The notes under the pieces: generated by a model
Databases searched by the model: none
Seen by the model: the letters and a program-made list of their open reading frames with translations, nothing else
What the model was told of the DNA's origin: nothing
Translations under genes and position numbers: made by a program
Origin: an uncultured Pseudodesulfovibrio sp.
GTDB lineage: Bacteria > Desulfobacterota > Desulfovibrionia > Desulfovibrionales > Desulfovibrionaceae
Assembly: GCF_963677845.1 (NCBI RefSeq)
Contig: NZ_OY782498.1
Location: forward strand, 1,495,518-1,559,517
DNA: 64,000 bases
Direction: 5' to 3'
Shown: positions 8,974 to 16,086 of the stretch, one piece after another
How positions within the stretch are numbered: position 1 is the stretch's first letter
Layout of the letters: the number at the start of each line of letters is the position of its first letter

Positions 8974-9696
8974 TCAGCTTTGATGGATGATGACGATTTC
9001 AACTCGTCGATTTTGCGCTTTGTTGGCTTCGGACGTATCGGGCACTTCCGGTTGATATGACCCTCTGCCGGTTATAATGATTCGCTTAGGAGCAATTTCA
9101 AACTGCGTAATAAGAAATTCCGCGACATTAGCCGCACGTTCTGAAGACAAAGTAAAACTTTGCGGCCCTTCCGATTCACTCTTGTCAACGAAACCAACAA
9201 CATGAACTGTCCCCAGACTGAGCTTCACCACTTCAGCAATCTCGTTTAAGTACTGCCATGATCCAGTTTTGAGTTCTCCTGATTTCTCGTCAAAAAACAG
9301 TGCACCTCGCAATGAAATACGCACTTGTCCCGGAGCTTCTCGGATAACGGAAATCCCTTTTGAACGAGATCGAAACAGCACTTCAGTCTCTGCAACGCGC
9401 ACTATATCTTGAGAACCACCACTCTCCGCTCGGCTGGCAATCTGCCCGATCAATCCAATAAGAGGATCAAGAGTACTCGCAGCCTGCGCCTTTTCTGCGG
9501 TTTGATGACTAAACAGAATTTTCACATCCTGATGCGTACTGGCATACATAAACAACACCACGAACAGAACAAACATAACCATCATCAGATCAGCCCATGG
9601 CACTGACCAATCGTTCATGCCACGGATTGCCCCTTCTCCTTCCATTTGACCAAACGATGAAAAATCTTTGGTAAAATTCTTTTCGATTTGCTGCAT
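8974..9696 (-). CDS. MotB-like stator protein with OmpA domain
   Basis: Protein of 240 residues with a short cytoplasmic N-terminus, one membrane span (about 33-52) and a C-terminal OmpA-like peptidoglycan-binding domain (VHVVGFVDKSESEGPQ, SLSSERAANVAEFL-like helix, ITGRGSYQPEVP, NRRVEIVI). Asp36 in PWADLMMVMFV sits where MotB has its essential ion-binding aspartate. It precedes the MotA-like gene, the reverse of the usual motA-motB order. ATG at 9696 follows CAGGAGAA. It probably anchors the stator to the cell wall. A non-flagellar gliding or secretion motor is possible, as no other flagellar gene is nearby. Confidence 0.88.
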   Translation of the reverse strand: MQQIEKNFTKDFSSFGQMEGEGAIRGMNDWSVPWADLMMVMFVLFVVLFMYASTHQDVKILFSHQTAEKAQAASTLDPLIGLIGQIASRAESGGSQDIVRVAETEVLFRSRSKGISVIREAPGQVRISLRGALFFDEKSGELKTGSWQYLNEIAEVVKLSLGTVHVVGFVDKSESEGPQSFTLSSERAANVAEFLITQFEIAPKRIIITGRGSYQPEVPDTSEANKAQNRRVEIVIIHQS

Positions 9697-9744
9697 ATAT
9701 TCTCCTGCGCATCTACGCGCACGATATGAAGCAAGAATCCTACC

Positions 9745-9750
9745 ATTATA
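9745..9750 (-). promoter_or_regulatory. Possible -10 element of the motB-motA unit
   Basis: TATAAT on the minus strand, 49 bases upstream of the motB ATG. No good -35 hexamer stands 16-18 bases upstream, and no clear sigma-28 or sigma-54 promoter pattern was seen. The call rests on the -10 match only. Confidence 0.3.
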
Positions 9751-9868
9751 GTAATCACTTAAAATAATGATATTTATTTAATCAAATTCCATCCATCAAT
9801 TCATACTGACAAAAAGCTGACAGCCTATACATTGACTCAGGCAGGAATATGGGAGAAACATTCATCCT

Positions 9869-10477
9869 ATGATAAAATCTCAAGGTCCATTTATCACCAT
9901 CAGTCCCATTGTTTTGGCTTCCGGCTCTCCCAGACGTCGAGAACTTCTGGCCGACCTCGGACTTAAGTTCACTGTTCACCCAAGTCCCCTTGATGAACCG
10001 AAGCCGGAAATGAATGAAACCCCGTTAGAATACGTCAAACGAATGGCAGAACTAAAGACGCTGGACGTTGCACGGCACTATACCGGCCAAACCGTACTTG
10101 GAGCCGACACCATTGTGGTTTTAAACAACCGGATTATGGGTAAACCTTTAGATGATAATCATGCGTTGGAAATGCTGACGACCTTGTCTGGAAATACGCA
10201 TCAGGTCATCACTGGATTTTGTATGATGATGCCTGATGACACACGTATTACCAAAGCTATTAGCACGGATGTCGACATGCGCTCCTCCACTCAAATAGAA
10301 CTCAAGGGATACATCGCAACAGGTGAACCCACTGATAAAGCAGGAGCATATGCCATTCAAGGGATTGGGACATTTCTTGTTACCGCTATTCGAGGGTCAT
10401 ACACCAATGTAGTTGGGCTGCCTGTTGCACGAATCCTTGACGAACTTCTTGCTTCAAAGATCATTACGCCTGCATAA
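9869..10477 (+). CDS. maf: Maf-family nucleoside triphosphate pyrophosphatase
   Basis: Cytoplasmic house-cleaning enzyme of 202 residues that hydrolyses non-canonical or excess nucleoside triphosphates (dTTP/UTP in the YhdE subgroup) to monophosphate and pyrophosphate. Signature motifs are ASGSPRRRELL near residue 18, GADTIVVLNN with the metal-binding Asp, KPLDDNHALEML, and the C-terminal GAYAIQGIGTFLV and NVVGLPV. It is divergent from the motB unit, from which it is separated by 172 bases. The Shine-Dalgarno (GGGAGAA) stands about 14 bases from the ATG, farther than usual. Confidence 0.93.
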   Translation: MIKSQGPFITISPIVLASGSPRRRELLADLGLKFTVHPSPLDEPKPEMNETPLEYVKRMAELKTLDVARHYTGQTVLGADTIVVLNNRIMGKPLDDNHALEMLTTLSGNTHQVITGFCMMMPDDTRITKAISTDVDMRSSTQIELKGYIATGEPTDKAGAYAIQGIGTFLVTAIRGSYTNVVGLPVARILDELLASKIITPA

Positions 10478-10540
10478 TTTTAAATGGAACACACTGTTTT
10501 CTTCTTCAACCACTAGGTATTTTTGATTTTAATTATTATG

Positions 10541-10574
10541 TTGACTTTTAGTTAGGCTACCTTACAATAATCCC
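10541..10574 (+). promoter_or_regulatory. marR promoter with operator between -35 and -10
   Basis: TTGACT (10541-10546), 16 bases, TACAAT (10563-10568), then six bases to the marR ATG. The spacer contains GTTAGGCTACCTTAC (10551-10565), an imperfect palindrome matching 12 of 15 positions of the perfect palindrome before the flavodoxin gene. This suggests autorepression by MarR. The start site expected about seven bases after the -10 falls on or beside the ATG, so the message should be leaderless. No Shine-Dalgarno is present. Confidence 0.7.
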
Positions 10575-11045
10575 ATGACCGAATTCAGAAAATCTTATGA
10601 AAAAATGCAGCATGCGTTGCTGGAGCTTGTCGAAACTGTAAACGCTCATCATCGCGGTGGCGTTGATTTTGGCACTGGGCAGAGGTTGCACCCTGCGGAA
10701 ATACACACCGTAGCTGCAATTGGTGACGAACCCAAAATCACTGTCACAAAGTTGGCTGAACGACTCTCCGTCTCCAAGCCGACGATTTCTGAACGTATTA
10801 GTAAACTCATGAAGAAAGGCCTTGTCAAAAAAGGTACAAAGCCCGATGACGCCAAGGCTGTCACTTTATTACTCACTAAGAATGGATGGACAGCCTACTC
10901 TCATCATGAAGCGCACCACGATAAGATGTTTAAGAATTTTGTGTCTCAATACGGTGATAAATCAGAAATTATGGCACAACAACTAGGTGAGGCTTTATGC
11001 GAAATGCAAAAGTTAGCAGAAATGTCTGATTGTCATAACAATTAA
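10575..11045 (+). CDS. MarR-family transcriptional regulator
   Basis: Winged helix-turn-helix repressor of 156 residues. The recognition region ITVTKLAERLSVSKPTISERISKLMKKGLV is followed by the wing KGTKPDDAKAVTLLLTKNG, the standard MarR layout, with dimerisation helices at both ends. It is probably a dimer that binds the two GTTAGG-ACCTNAC palindromes at 10551-10565 and 11066-11084, repressing itself and the flavodoxin-MBL pair until an oxidant or ligand releases it. The regulatory role is inferred from operator positions. The ATG has no Shine-Dalgarno, in keeping with a leaderless transcript. His-rich segment HHEAHH near residue 113 is unusual and could bind metal. Confidence 0.9.
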   Translation: MTEFRKSYEKMQHALLELVETVNAHHRGGVDFGTGQRLHPAEIHTVAAIGDEPKITVTKLAERLSVSKPTISERISKLMKKGLVKKGTKPDDAKAVTLLLTKNGWTAYSHHEAHHDKMFKNFVSQYGDKSEIMAQQLGEALCEMQKLAEMSDCHNN

Positions 11046-11065
11046 GAAAGTTTTTTTTAAACCAC

Positions 11066-11084
11066 TTGTTAGGTAACCTAACAA
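11066..11084 (+). promoter_or_regulatory. Palindromic operator (probable MarR site)
   Basis: TTGTTAGGTAACCTAACAA is a perfect 19-base palindrome with a single central base. It lies between marR and the flavodoxin gene and ends just before the AAGGAG ribosome-binding site. A degenerate copy sits inside the marR promoter. Two related palindromes flanking the regulator gene are the usual arrangement for MarR autoregulation. Similarity to DtxR-type TTAGG boxes was noted, but no DtxR homologue is in the window. Confidence 0.75.
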
Positions 11085-11096
11085 AAAGGAGTATCC

Positions 11097-11675
11097 ATGA
11101 AAGTTTTACACGTTTTCCATTCACAAACCGGAAACACAAAAAAAGTTGCTCAAACTATTGAAAAGTCGGTGATTGAATCAAGTTGTGAAATAACAACGGT
11201 ACAAGCAAAGGCAAAAGGAGAATCCGTTCAAATTATGGACTATGATTTAGTTTTGATTGGTTCAGGTGTGTATGGATGGCTTCCGGGGAAGCCCATGATG
11301 GACTGGTTGGCTGAACGAGCAAAAGAAAGCATGAACGAATTTGGCGGGTCAGGAATACTCAAACCGGGGTCTCCTCGAATATCTAACAAATACGTCGGCA
11401 TTTATTGCACATTTGGTGGAAGTCATACTGGTATCAATGAAGCCATTCCTGCCGTGAAATACATGGGACAATTGTTTGATCATTTAGGATTTACGATTGC
11501 TGCGGAGTGGTACATGCCGGGTGCGTATGGAGTGTCAAAACTTGAACACCACAACACTCAGGGGCGACTTGGGGACATTAGAGACCGTCCAAATGAAAAC
11601 GACTTGAACGCAATAGCGGAAAAAGTGAAAGGATTGATAGTATCTATCCGACCGTCTGCTCTAACAACGGACTAG
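11097..11675 (+). CDS. Flavodoxin-family protein
   Basis: FMN-binding protein of 192 residues. The phosphate-binding loop HSQTGNTKKVA is at residues 8-18, the second loop LIGSGVYGWLPG follows the third strand, and GIYCTFGGSHTG provides the third contact region. The insert and length place it with flavodoxin-like oxidoreductases rather than short electron-carrier flavodoxins. The start is supported by AAAAAGGAG. It is two bases upstream of the MBL hydrolase gene and under a probable MarR operator, so the two proteins are likely induced together. It may deliver electrons or reduce quinones. The partner is unknown. Confidence 0.88.
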   Translation: MKVLHVFHSQTGNTKKVAQTIEKSVIESSCEITTVQAKAKGESVQIMDYDLVLIGSGVYGWLPGKPMMDWLAERAKESMNEFGGSGILKPGSPRISNKYVGIYCTFGGSHTGINEAIPAVKYMGQLFDHLGFTIAAEWYMPGAYGVSKLEHHNTQGRLGDIRDRPNENDLNAIAEKVKGLIVSIRPSALTTD

Positions 11676-11677
11676 CA

Positions 11678-12442
11678 ATGAAAAAGACATCGATACTGTC
11701 TATTTCAGACGGATATTATGAATATACTCACCCTCGGCAACTCCTCTTTCCCGGGGTTGCCGAGGCAGCTCTCATGGCAGCAGGCATTTCGGCAGGGAAA
11801 TGGAACTCATGGATAAGTCCGTACACTCCGACAATTATTCAATCAGAAGAAACCACCATTCTTGTAGATGCTGGGGCAGGAGACCTCGCGAGCACTACTG
11901 GACAGCTTGTTGATAATATTAAACTAAAAAATATGCATCCGAACGACATTGATTGCATAATCCTTACCCATCTCCACCCGGATCATATAGCAGGATTACT
12001 CACTTCTAATGGTCAAAATCCATTCACTAACGCACGGATTATACTATCTGACATTGAAAATTCCTATTGGCGAACAAAACCAGATCTTCTTGAACTGAAT
12101 ATCCCACCTGAAGTTCGTACGATCCTCCAAAGTACGGCTTCGGAATTCTTACAGCGATATTCAGACAGAATCGAAACCGTTTCGATGGATGAACAGCTGA
12201 CGCCAAACATCAGTCTATTTGCAGCCCCCGGACACACTCCCGGCCACGTTGGGGTCGAAGTGCAAACACACGACACCTTATTTTTAATTGCAGGAGATGC
12301 TTTTTTACACCCTACTCACCTTACTCATCCTGAATGGTCATCATCTGTAGACATTATGCCCAAGACAGCAACACGCACCCGACGTCACATCTTGGAACGA
12401 ATGGAAAAGGGATCATCAAAACTTCTCGGATTTCATTTCTAA
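11678..12442 (+). CDS. MBL-fold metallo-hydrolase (lactonase/parathion-hydrolase-like)
   Basis: Metal-dependent hydrolase of 254 residues with the dinuclear site motif THLHPDH at about residues 99-105, a second His in PGHTPGH, and a bridging Asp in IAGDAFLHPTHL. The layout resembles AHL lactonase and methyl-parathion-hydrolase relatives. The protein stops immediately after GFHF, whose His should be the last metal ligand. Relatives usually continue about 25-30 residues with a PFPGLG-like segment, so the C-terminus looks clipped. No obvious continuation was seen in other frames. It has no Shine-Dalgarno and is probably translated by coupling to the flavodoxin gene. The substrate is unknown. Confidence 0.88.
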   Translation: MKKTSILSISDGYYEYTHPRQLLFPGVAEAALMAAGISAGKWNSWISPYTPTIIQSEETTILVDAGAGDLASTTGQLVDNIKLKNMHPNDIDCIILTHLHPDHIAGLLTSNGQNPFTNARIILSDIENSYWRTKPDLLELNIPPEVRTILQSTASEFLQRYSDRIETVSMDEQLTPNISLFAAPGHTPGHVGVEVQTHDTLFLIAGDAFLHPTHLTHPEWSSSVDIMPKTATRTRRHILERMEKGSSKLLGFHF

Positions 12443-12563
12443 AAACACGACGGCTTAAGACTTCATTCAACTGACATAGAAAGCTATGCTTTGTCTAAAA
12501 CATCAACTAACTCTTCATACTATAAAACCAATAATCACGAAGTATCGTAAAGGAAATTGTCAA

Positions 12564-13115
12564 ATGGAAACATTCATCCCCTCTGTCCCTTTACAAAACA
12601 CTTCAAATTTCACGCAGGCTAAGGCTCAAGCTCTTAAAAATCTGGATACTATTCCCATTGACATGCCAATCAAAGACATTGTCATATCTATAAACAAACT
12701 TCCTTATTGTTATACAATTCAATGCTGTTGGGGGCATTTCGTCAATTCCAAGCAACCAGATAAAAATAACCTTGAAGTTGTCAAAAAAAATGACATTGAC
12801 GAAAAATTTGAATATAGAATTGCATATCTTGCCTTGAGTCTGGAAAACACTTCAGCGGGCACATTTTTTCTAGATGATATGAAAAAAATACCTTCAATAG
12901 TAAATTCAAACTATGTTCAATTCGGATGTGCACAATGGTTTTTACAAAGACATATCAATTCCTATGTCCTACAAGTACAGCCTTCTGACCGCGCTCACAT
13001 TGATTCAATGACCGTTCCACAAAAGGAAGCCTTGCTTATTCAATCCACCCGAAATGTTTTTTGGGACACGATACGACAACGAGTACATAAATTACAAAAC
13101 AATCCGCTCACCTAA
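12564..13115 (+). CDS. Hypothetical protein with a YTxxCCWGH segment
   Basis: Unrecognised protein of 183 residues from ATG at 12564, chosen for its AAGGA. The frame is open to 12486. It has no signal peptide or membrane span. A distinctive segment INKLPYCYTIQCCWGHF lies at about residues 39-55, with a Cys pair and His, and a second cluster FGCAQWFLQRH near 125. The first segment faintly recalls the TTSSCSGR motif of TYW3/Taw3 tRNA-modification proteins, a weak resemblance only. The gene is strongly AT-rich (12781-12840 has 17 G+C in 60) compared with core genes such as tgt, suggesting transfer. It sits between the MBL and fosX genes. Confidence 0.7.
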   Translation: METFIPSVPLQNTSNFTQAKAQALKNLDTIPIDMPIKDIVISINKLPYCYTIQCCWGHFVNSKQPDKNNLEVVKKNDIDEKFEYRIAYLALSLENTSAGTFFLDDMKKIPSIVNSNYVQFGCAQWFLQRHINSYVLQVQPSDRAHIDSMTVPQKEALLIQSTRNVFWDTIRQRVHKLQNNPLT

Positions 13116-13116
13116 C

Positions 13117-13147
13117 TTGATAACATTCAAAAATAACGAACTATAAT
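13117..13147 (+). promoter_or_regulatory. Probable fosX promoter, leaderless
   Basis: A perfect TATAAT (13142-13147) lies four bases before the fosX ATG, with TTGATA 19 bases upstream of it. A start site at the usual distance would fall on the ATG itself. There is no Shine-Dalgarno. This mirrors the marR promoter 2.6 kb away. Confidence 0.55.
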
Positions 13148-13151
13148 AATC

Positions 13152-13559
13152 ATGATAGAAGGCTTAAGTCATATCACTCTTGTTGTGCAAGACTTGCAAA
13201 GGACATCCACTCTTTTTACAGAAATACTGGATGCCGAAGAAATATATGCAAGTGGCGACACGCACCATTCATTATCTCAAGAAAAATTCTTTCTGGTTGG
13301 CGGTATCTGGGTCGCCATAATGAAAGGAAAACCACTGTCTAACAAAACATACAACCATATTGCCTTCAAAATTCCACACAATGAAATTGACAACTATGCA
13401 AAACGCATAGAGGCTCTGGACCTTCATGTCCGTATGGACAGGTGCAGGATATCAGGAGAAGGTTGTTCCCTGTACTTTCATGATTATGACAACCACCTGT
13501 TTGAACTCCATACAGGCACACTCAAAGAACGACTGACGGCGTATGCCAAAGATGATTAA
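13152..13559 (+). CDS. fosX: Fosfomycin resistance epoxide hydrolase FosX
   Basis: VOC-superfamily metalloenzyme of 135 residues, the FosX type that opens the epoxide of fosfomycin with water rather than a thiol. Metal ligands His7, His69 (YNHIAF) and Glu118 (NHLFELH) are present, and Glu44, the general base that distinguishes FosX from FosA/FosB, is in SQEKFF. N-terminal GLSHIT and C-terminal GTLKERL match the family. One difference is Cys105 in GEGCSLYF where FosX proteins I recall have Arg. The start is fixed by the family N-terminus and has no Shine-Dalgarno. The stop nearly touches pgpA. The enzyme could also act on a native epoxide. Confidence 0.92.
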   Translation: MIEGLSHITLVVQDLQRTSTLFTEILDAEEIYASGDTHHSLSQEKFFLVGGIWVAIMKGKPLSNKTYNHIAFKIPHNEIDNYAKRIEALDLHVRMDRCRISGEGCSLYFHDYDNHLFELHTGTLKERLTAYAKDD

Positions 13560-13560
13560 C

Positions 13561-14040
13561 ATGAAAACTCAATCACCACTCGACAAACTAGCCACGGCAT
13601 TGGCAACCCTCGGCCCTATCGGACATTTCCCTAAAGCACCGGGGACTTGGGGCTCTCTGGCCTCCATTGTTGCAGCTCCATGGCTATATCTTTCACTCCC
13701 CTTATGGGGACGCGTTGCCGCTTTGGCCGCGATTTTTCTCGTTGGCATCTGGGCTTGTGCACGTGCGGAAGTCATCTTCGACAAAAAAGATCCCGGTTGT
13801 GTCATCATCGACGAATTATTTGGTCAATGGCTTGCTTTGCTCTTTTTTTATGGTCTGCCCATCTGGTATCTGATTGTTGGATTTGGACTCTTTCGTTTCT
13901 TTGACATTCTTAAACCATGGCCAGTCAAATGGGCAGAAGACGCTTTCCCCGGCGGACTTGGAGTTATGCTTGATGACGGTGTGGCCGGACTTTATGCCAT
14001 GGGCTTCCTCCACCTTCTACATTACCTCCTTTCCATATAA
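13561..14040 (+). CDS. pgpA: Phosphatidylglycerophosphatase A
   Basis: Inner-membrane enzyme that dephosphorylates phosphatidylglycerophosphate to phosphatidylglycerol. PgpA landmarks are visible: GHFPKAPGTWGSLAS near the N-terminus, DPGCVIIDELFGQW in the middle, and FRFFDILKPWPVKWAED followed by GVMLDDGVAGLYA. There are three to four membrane spans. In-frame ATGs exist at 13543, 13552 and 13561. The last is one base after the fosX stop and gives 159 residues. None has a good ribosome-binding site, so expression may depend on coupling to fosX. This is odd for a core phospholipid gene, and a promoter inside fosX is possible. Confidence 0.88.
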   Translation: MKTQSPLDKLATALATLGPIGHFPKAPGTWGSLASIVAAPWLYLSLPLWGRVAALAAIFLVGIWACARAEVIFDKKDPGCVIIDELFGQWLALLFFYGLPIWYLIVGFGLFRFFDILKPWPVKWAEDAFPGGLGVMLDDGVAGLYAMGFLHLLHYLLSI

Positions 14041-14041
14041 T

Positions 14042-14076
14042 AAAAAAAAACGCCGCTTCCCAATGGAAGCGGCGTT
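14042..14076. terminator. Bidirectional terminator between pgpA and pal
   Basis: Perfect ten-base stem CGCCGCTTCC/GGAAGCGGCG (14051-14060, 14065-14074) with a CAAT loop. A run of nine A on the left gives a strong U-tract for the minus-strand tol-pal transcript. On the plus strand only TTATCAT follows, so termination of pgpA may be weaker. Confidence 0.88.
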
Positions 14077-14098
14077 ATCATGTCATAACTGATTTAAT

Positions 14099-14650
14099 TT
14101 ACTGTACCACAAACTCAGCGCGACGATTCTTAGCCCATGCACTTTCATTATGTGCGGGATCAAGAGGACGCTCTTCACCAAAACTGACAATTTTCATACG
14201 TTCAGGTTCAACGCCAAGAATCACAAGATGTTCGTATGCAGCTCGGGCACGACGTTCGCCCAAGGCGAGGTTGTACTCTTCGGTACCACGTTCGTCGCAA
14301 TGTCCTTCGACCACAACACCAACATCTGTATATTTACGCATAATACTTGCCTTAAGAGCAAGAATCGCACGAGATTCCTCGTTTAATTCATAGGAATCAA
14401 AGGCAAAATGGATAGTAATACTGGAAAGTTCTTCCACCGCTTCGGTCTTGGCACGAGCTTCGGCTTCAGCAGCCAGAGCAGCCTCATCGACCTTGGGTTC
14501 TGTCGGCGGCGGAGTCCACTGGGAGTCATCCTTGACCTCAACCTTGGTCTCAGGCGGGGTAGTGGTGGTCGTCTTTTTGGCACAGCCAGCAAAGACAAAA
14601 AGGGACAGGGCCAACAGGGCCACAATTCCGAAATACACTCTGTTTTTCAT
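14099..14650 (-). CDS. pal: Peptidoglycan-associated lipoprotein Pal
   Basis: Outer-membrane lipoprotein of 183 residues, the last gene of the Tol-Pal operon. The signal ends in lipobox FAGC at about residue 21. A Thr/Pro/Glu-rich linker follows, then an OmpA-like domain with FDSYELNEESRAIL, VVEGHCDERGTEEYNLALGE, RARAAYEHLV, VSFGEERP and NRRAEFVV. The DERGT segment binds diaminopimelate of peptidoglycan. ATG at 14650 is chosen for AAGGAG five bases upstream, since the longer frame to 14734 lacks a signal sequence. Pal works with TolB to tie the outer membrane to the wall during division. Confidence 0.93.
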   Translation of the reverse strand: MKNRVYFGIVALLALSLFVFAGCAKKTTTTTPPETKVEVKDDSQWTPPPTEPKVDEAALAAEAEARAKTEAVEELSSITIHFAFDSYELNEESRAILALKASIMRKYTDVGVVVEGHCDERGTEEYNLALGERRARAAYEHLVILGVEPERMKIVSFGEERPLDPAHNESAWAKNRRAEFVVQ

Positions 14651-14773
14651 GCTCACTCCTTGGTAGAGCCGTCGCCCGGCCATTATTTCAGATGCTTCCG
14701 AAAGCCAATGATTCTCGCATTGGGTAGCATGCACCTTTTCTTACAAAAAAATCAACCCCGTCTTTATGACAAT

Positions 14774-16081
14774 TTACCACTGCAACGAAGTATCCCATGC
14801 CGGAGCAAAGGCAGCACCTTTTCCGGTGGATATCATCCGAGGTTTATCTCCATGACGAGTTGACAAATACAATTTATATTCACCACTTCTACTGGAAGCA
14901 AAAGCCACGAAGTAACCATCAGGCCCAAAGGCTGGGTATTCATCGTTACCAGGGCCAAATGTCAACTGCTTTTCCCTGCCTGTCTGTAAATCATGCAAGA
15001 AGATACGATGCCCGTCTGATGTTTGATGAGTATAAGCCACATAACGGCCATCAGGACTAAGGCATGGATGGGTGTTATACCGCCCGGTCGTTGTCACGCG
15101 TTTGATCTGACCGGTCTTCATATCCAACAGATAAATATGAGGATTCCCCGCCCTGGCCGAAGTGAACACCATCTTTTCTCCAGCTCTGTCAAAGCTCGGA
15201 GAAACGTCGATATACGGACTGCGGACCAAAATCTTACCGGGCCTATAATCACTCTTCAAATTGTAAATGTTGGTGGTGCCATTCCGATTAAGCGCTACAT
15301 ACAAAGAACCAGTTGGGCCATAAACGGGACTGATAACAGTCGACCCCAATCCCTTATACATTCTTTTTATCTTACCGGATTCACTGTCGTACACCCCAAG
15401 CTCATGCCGCGTCTTGCCGATATGGGTAAAAGCAATTCGCTTACCATCTTCAGACCATGCAGGGCTCAGATTATAGCCGCCCAATTTCGTGATACGTTTC
15501 AGCCCACGCCCCTGAGGAAGAACAGTAAAGACTTCCTTTGTCTTCCCTTCCTGTTTGACAAAAGCAATGGGAGAATCAAAGAATCCCTTCTTGCCAGTCA
15601 AAGCCTCTAGAAAGGATGAACAAAAACGATCAGCCACTAATGGCAGATTTTTACTCACGTCCCTATAGGACTTTCCGACCACACGGCGGCCACTAAAGGT
15701 CTCAAAAACACGAGCTTCAATATATTCACCGTTCCAACCTGTCGTCATGCATAAATCAACACGAGCCAGCTGAAGAGGTTTGAAATCTATATCCGCAGCC
15801 TTCACACCCTGACTAGGGTCACCTCCCAACAAATCGGTCACCGGCACAATATTCAGAAAAGGGATATACCCCAAGTCATTAGAGACCAACTCCTGAAGGG
15901 CCTTGGCTGCCGCCTCAGGTAATGGAGAACCGTCCAGTCCTTTGGGTGTCAAAAGAGTGATGTTCACCATACGTTGGCCTGGGCCGTGAATGTCTACTGT
16001 CAACGGTCCCTGGGCGAACACAGAAGCCGCCATAAGACAGGCACAGATGCAACTTACACAAATTGTCCAAATCCGTTTCAT
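14774..16081 (-). CDS. tolB: Tol-Pal system beta-propeller protein TolB
   Basis: Periplasmic protein of 435 residues. A signal peptide (1-23, ending VFA) is followed by the TolB N-terminal domain (MVNITLLTPKGL to about 170) and a C-terminal six-bladed propeller with repeats such as NLSPAWSEDGKRIAF, HPCLSPDGRYVAYT and YPAFGPDGYFVAFAS. It binds Pal and, through its N-terminus, TolA. It lies six bases after the tolA stop and is followed by pal after 124 bases. Confidence 0.93.
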   Translation of the reverse strand: MKRIWTICVSCICACLMAASVFAQGPLTVDIHGPGQRMVNITLLTPKGLDGSPLPEAAAKALQELVSNDLGYIPFLNIVPVTDLLGGDPSQGVKAADIDFKPLQLARVDLCMTTGWNGEYIEARVFETFSGRRVVGKSYRDVSKNLPLVADRFCSSFLEALTGKKGFFDSPIAFVKQEGKTKEVFTVLPQGRGLKRITKLGGYNLSPAWSEDGKRIAFTHIGKTRHELGVYDSESGKIKRMYKGLGSTVISPVYGPTGSLYVALNRNGTTNIYNLKSDYRPGKILVRSPYIDVSPSFDRAGEKMVFTSARAGNPHIYLLDMKTGQIKRVTTTGRYNTHPCLSPDGRYVAYTHQTSDGHRIFLHDLQTGREKQLTFGPGNDEYPAFGPDGYFVAFASSRSGEYKLYLSTRHGDKPRMISTGKGAAFAPAWDTSLQW

Positions 16082-16086
16082 ACCGT

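Noticed and set aside
11678..12442. Beta-lactamase or flavodiiron domain
   Set aside because: The metal motif and overall layout fit lactonase-like hydrolases. HxExDH of flavodiiron proteins is absent.
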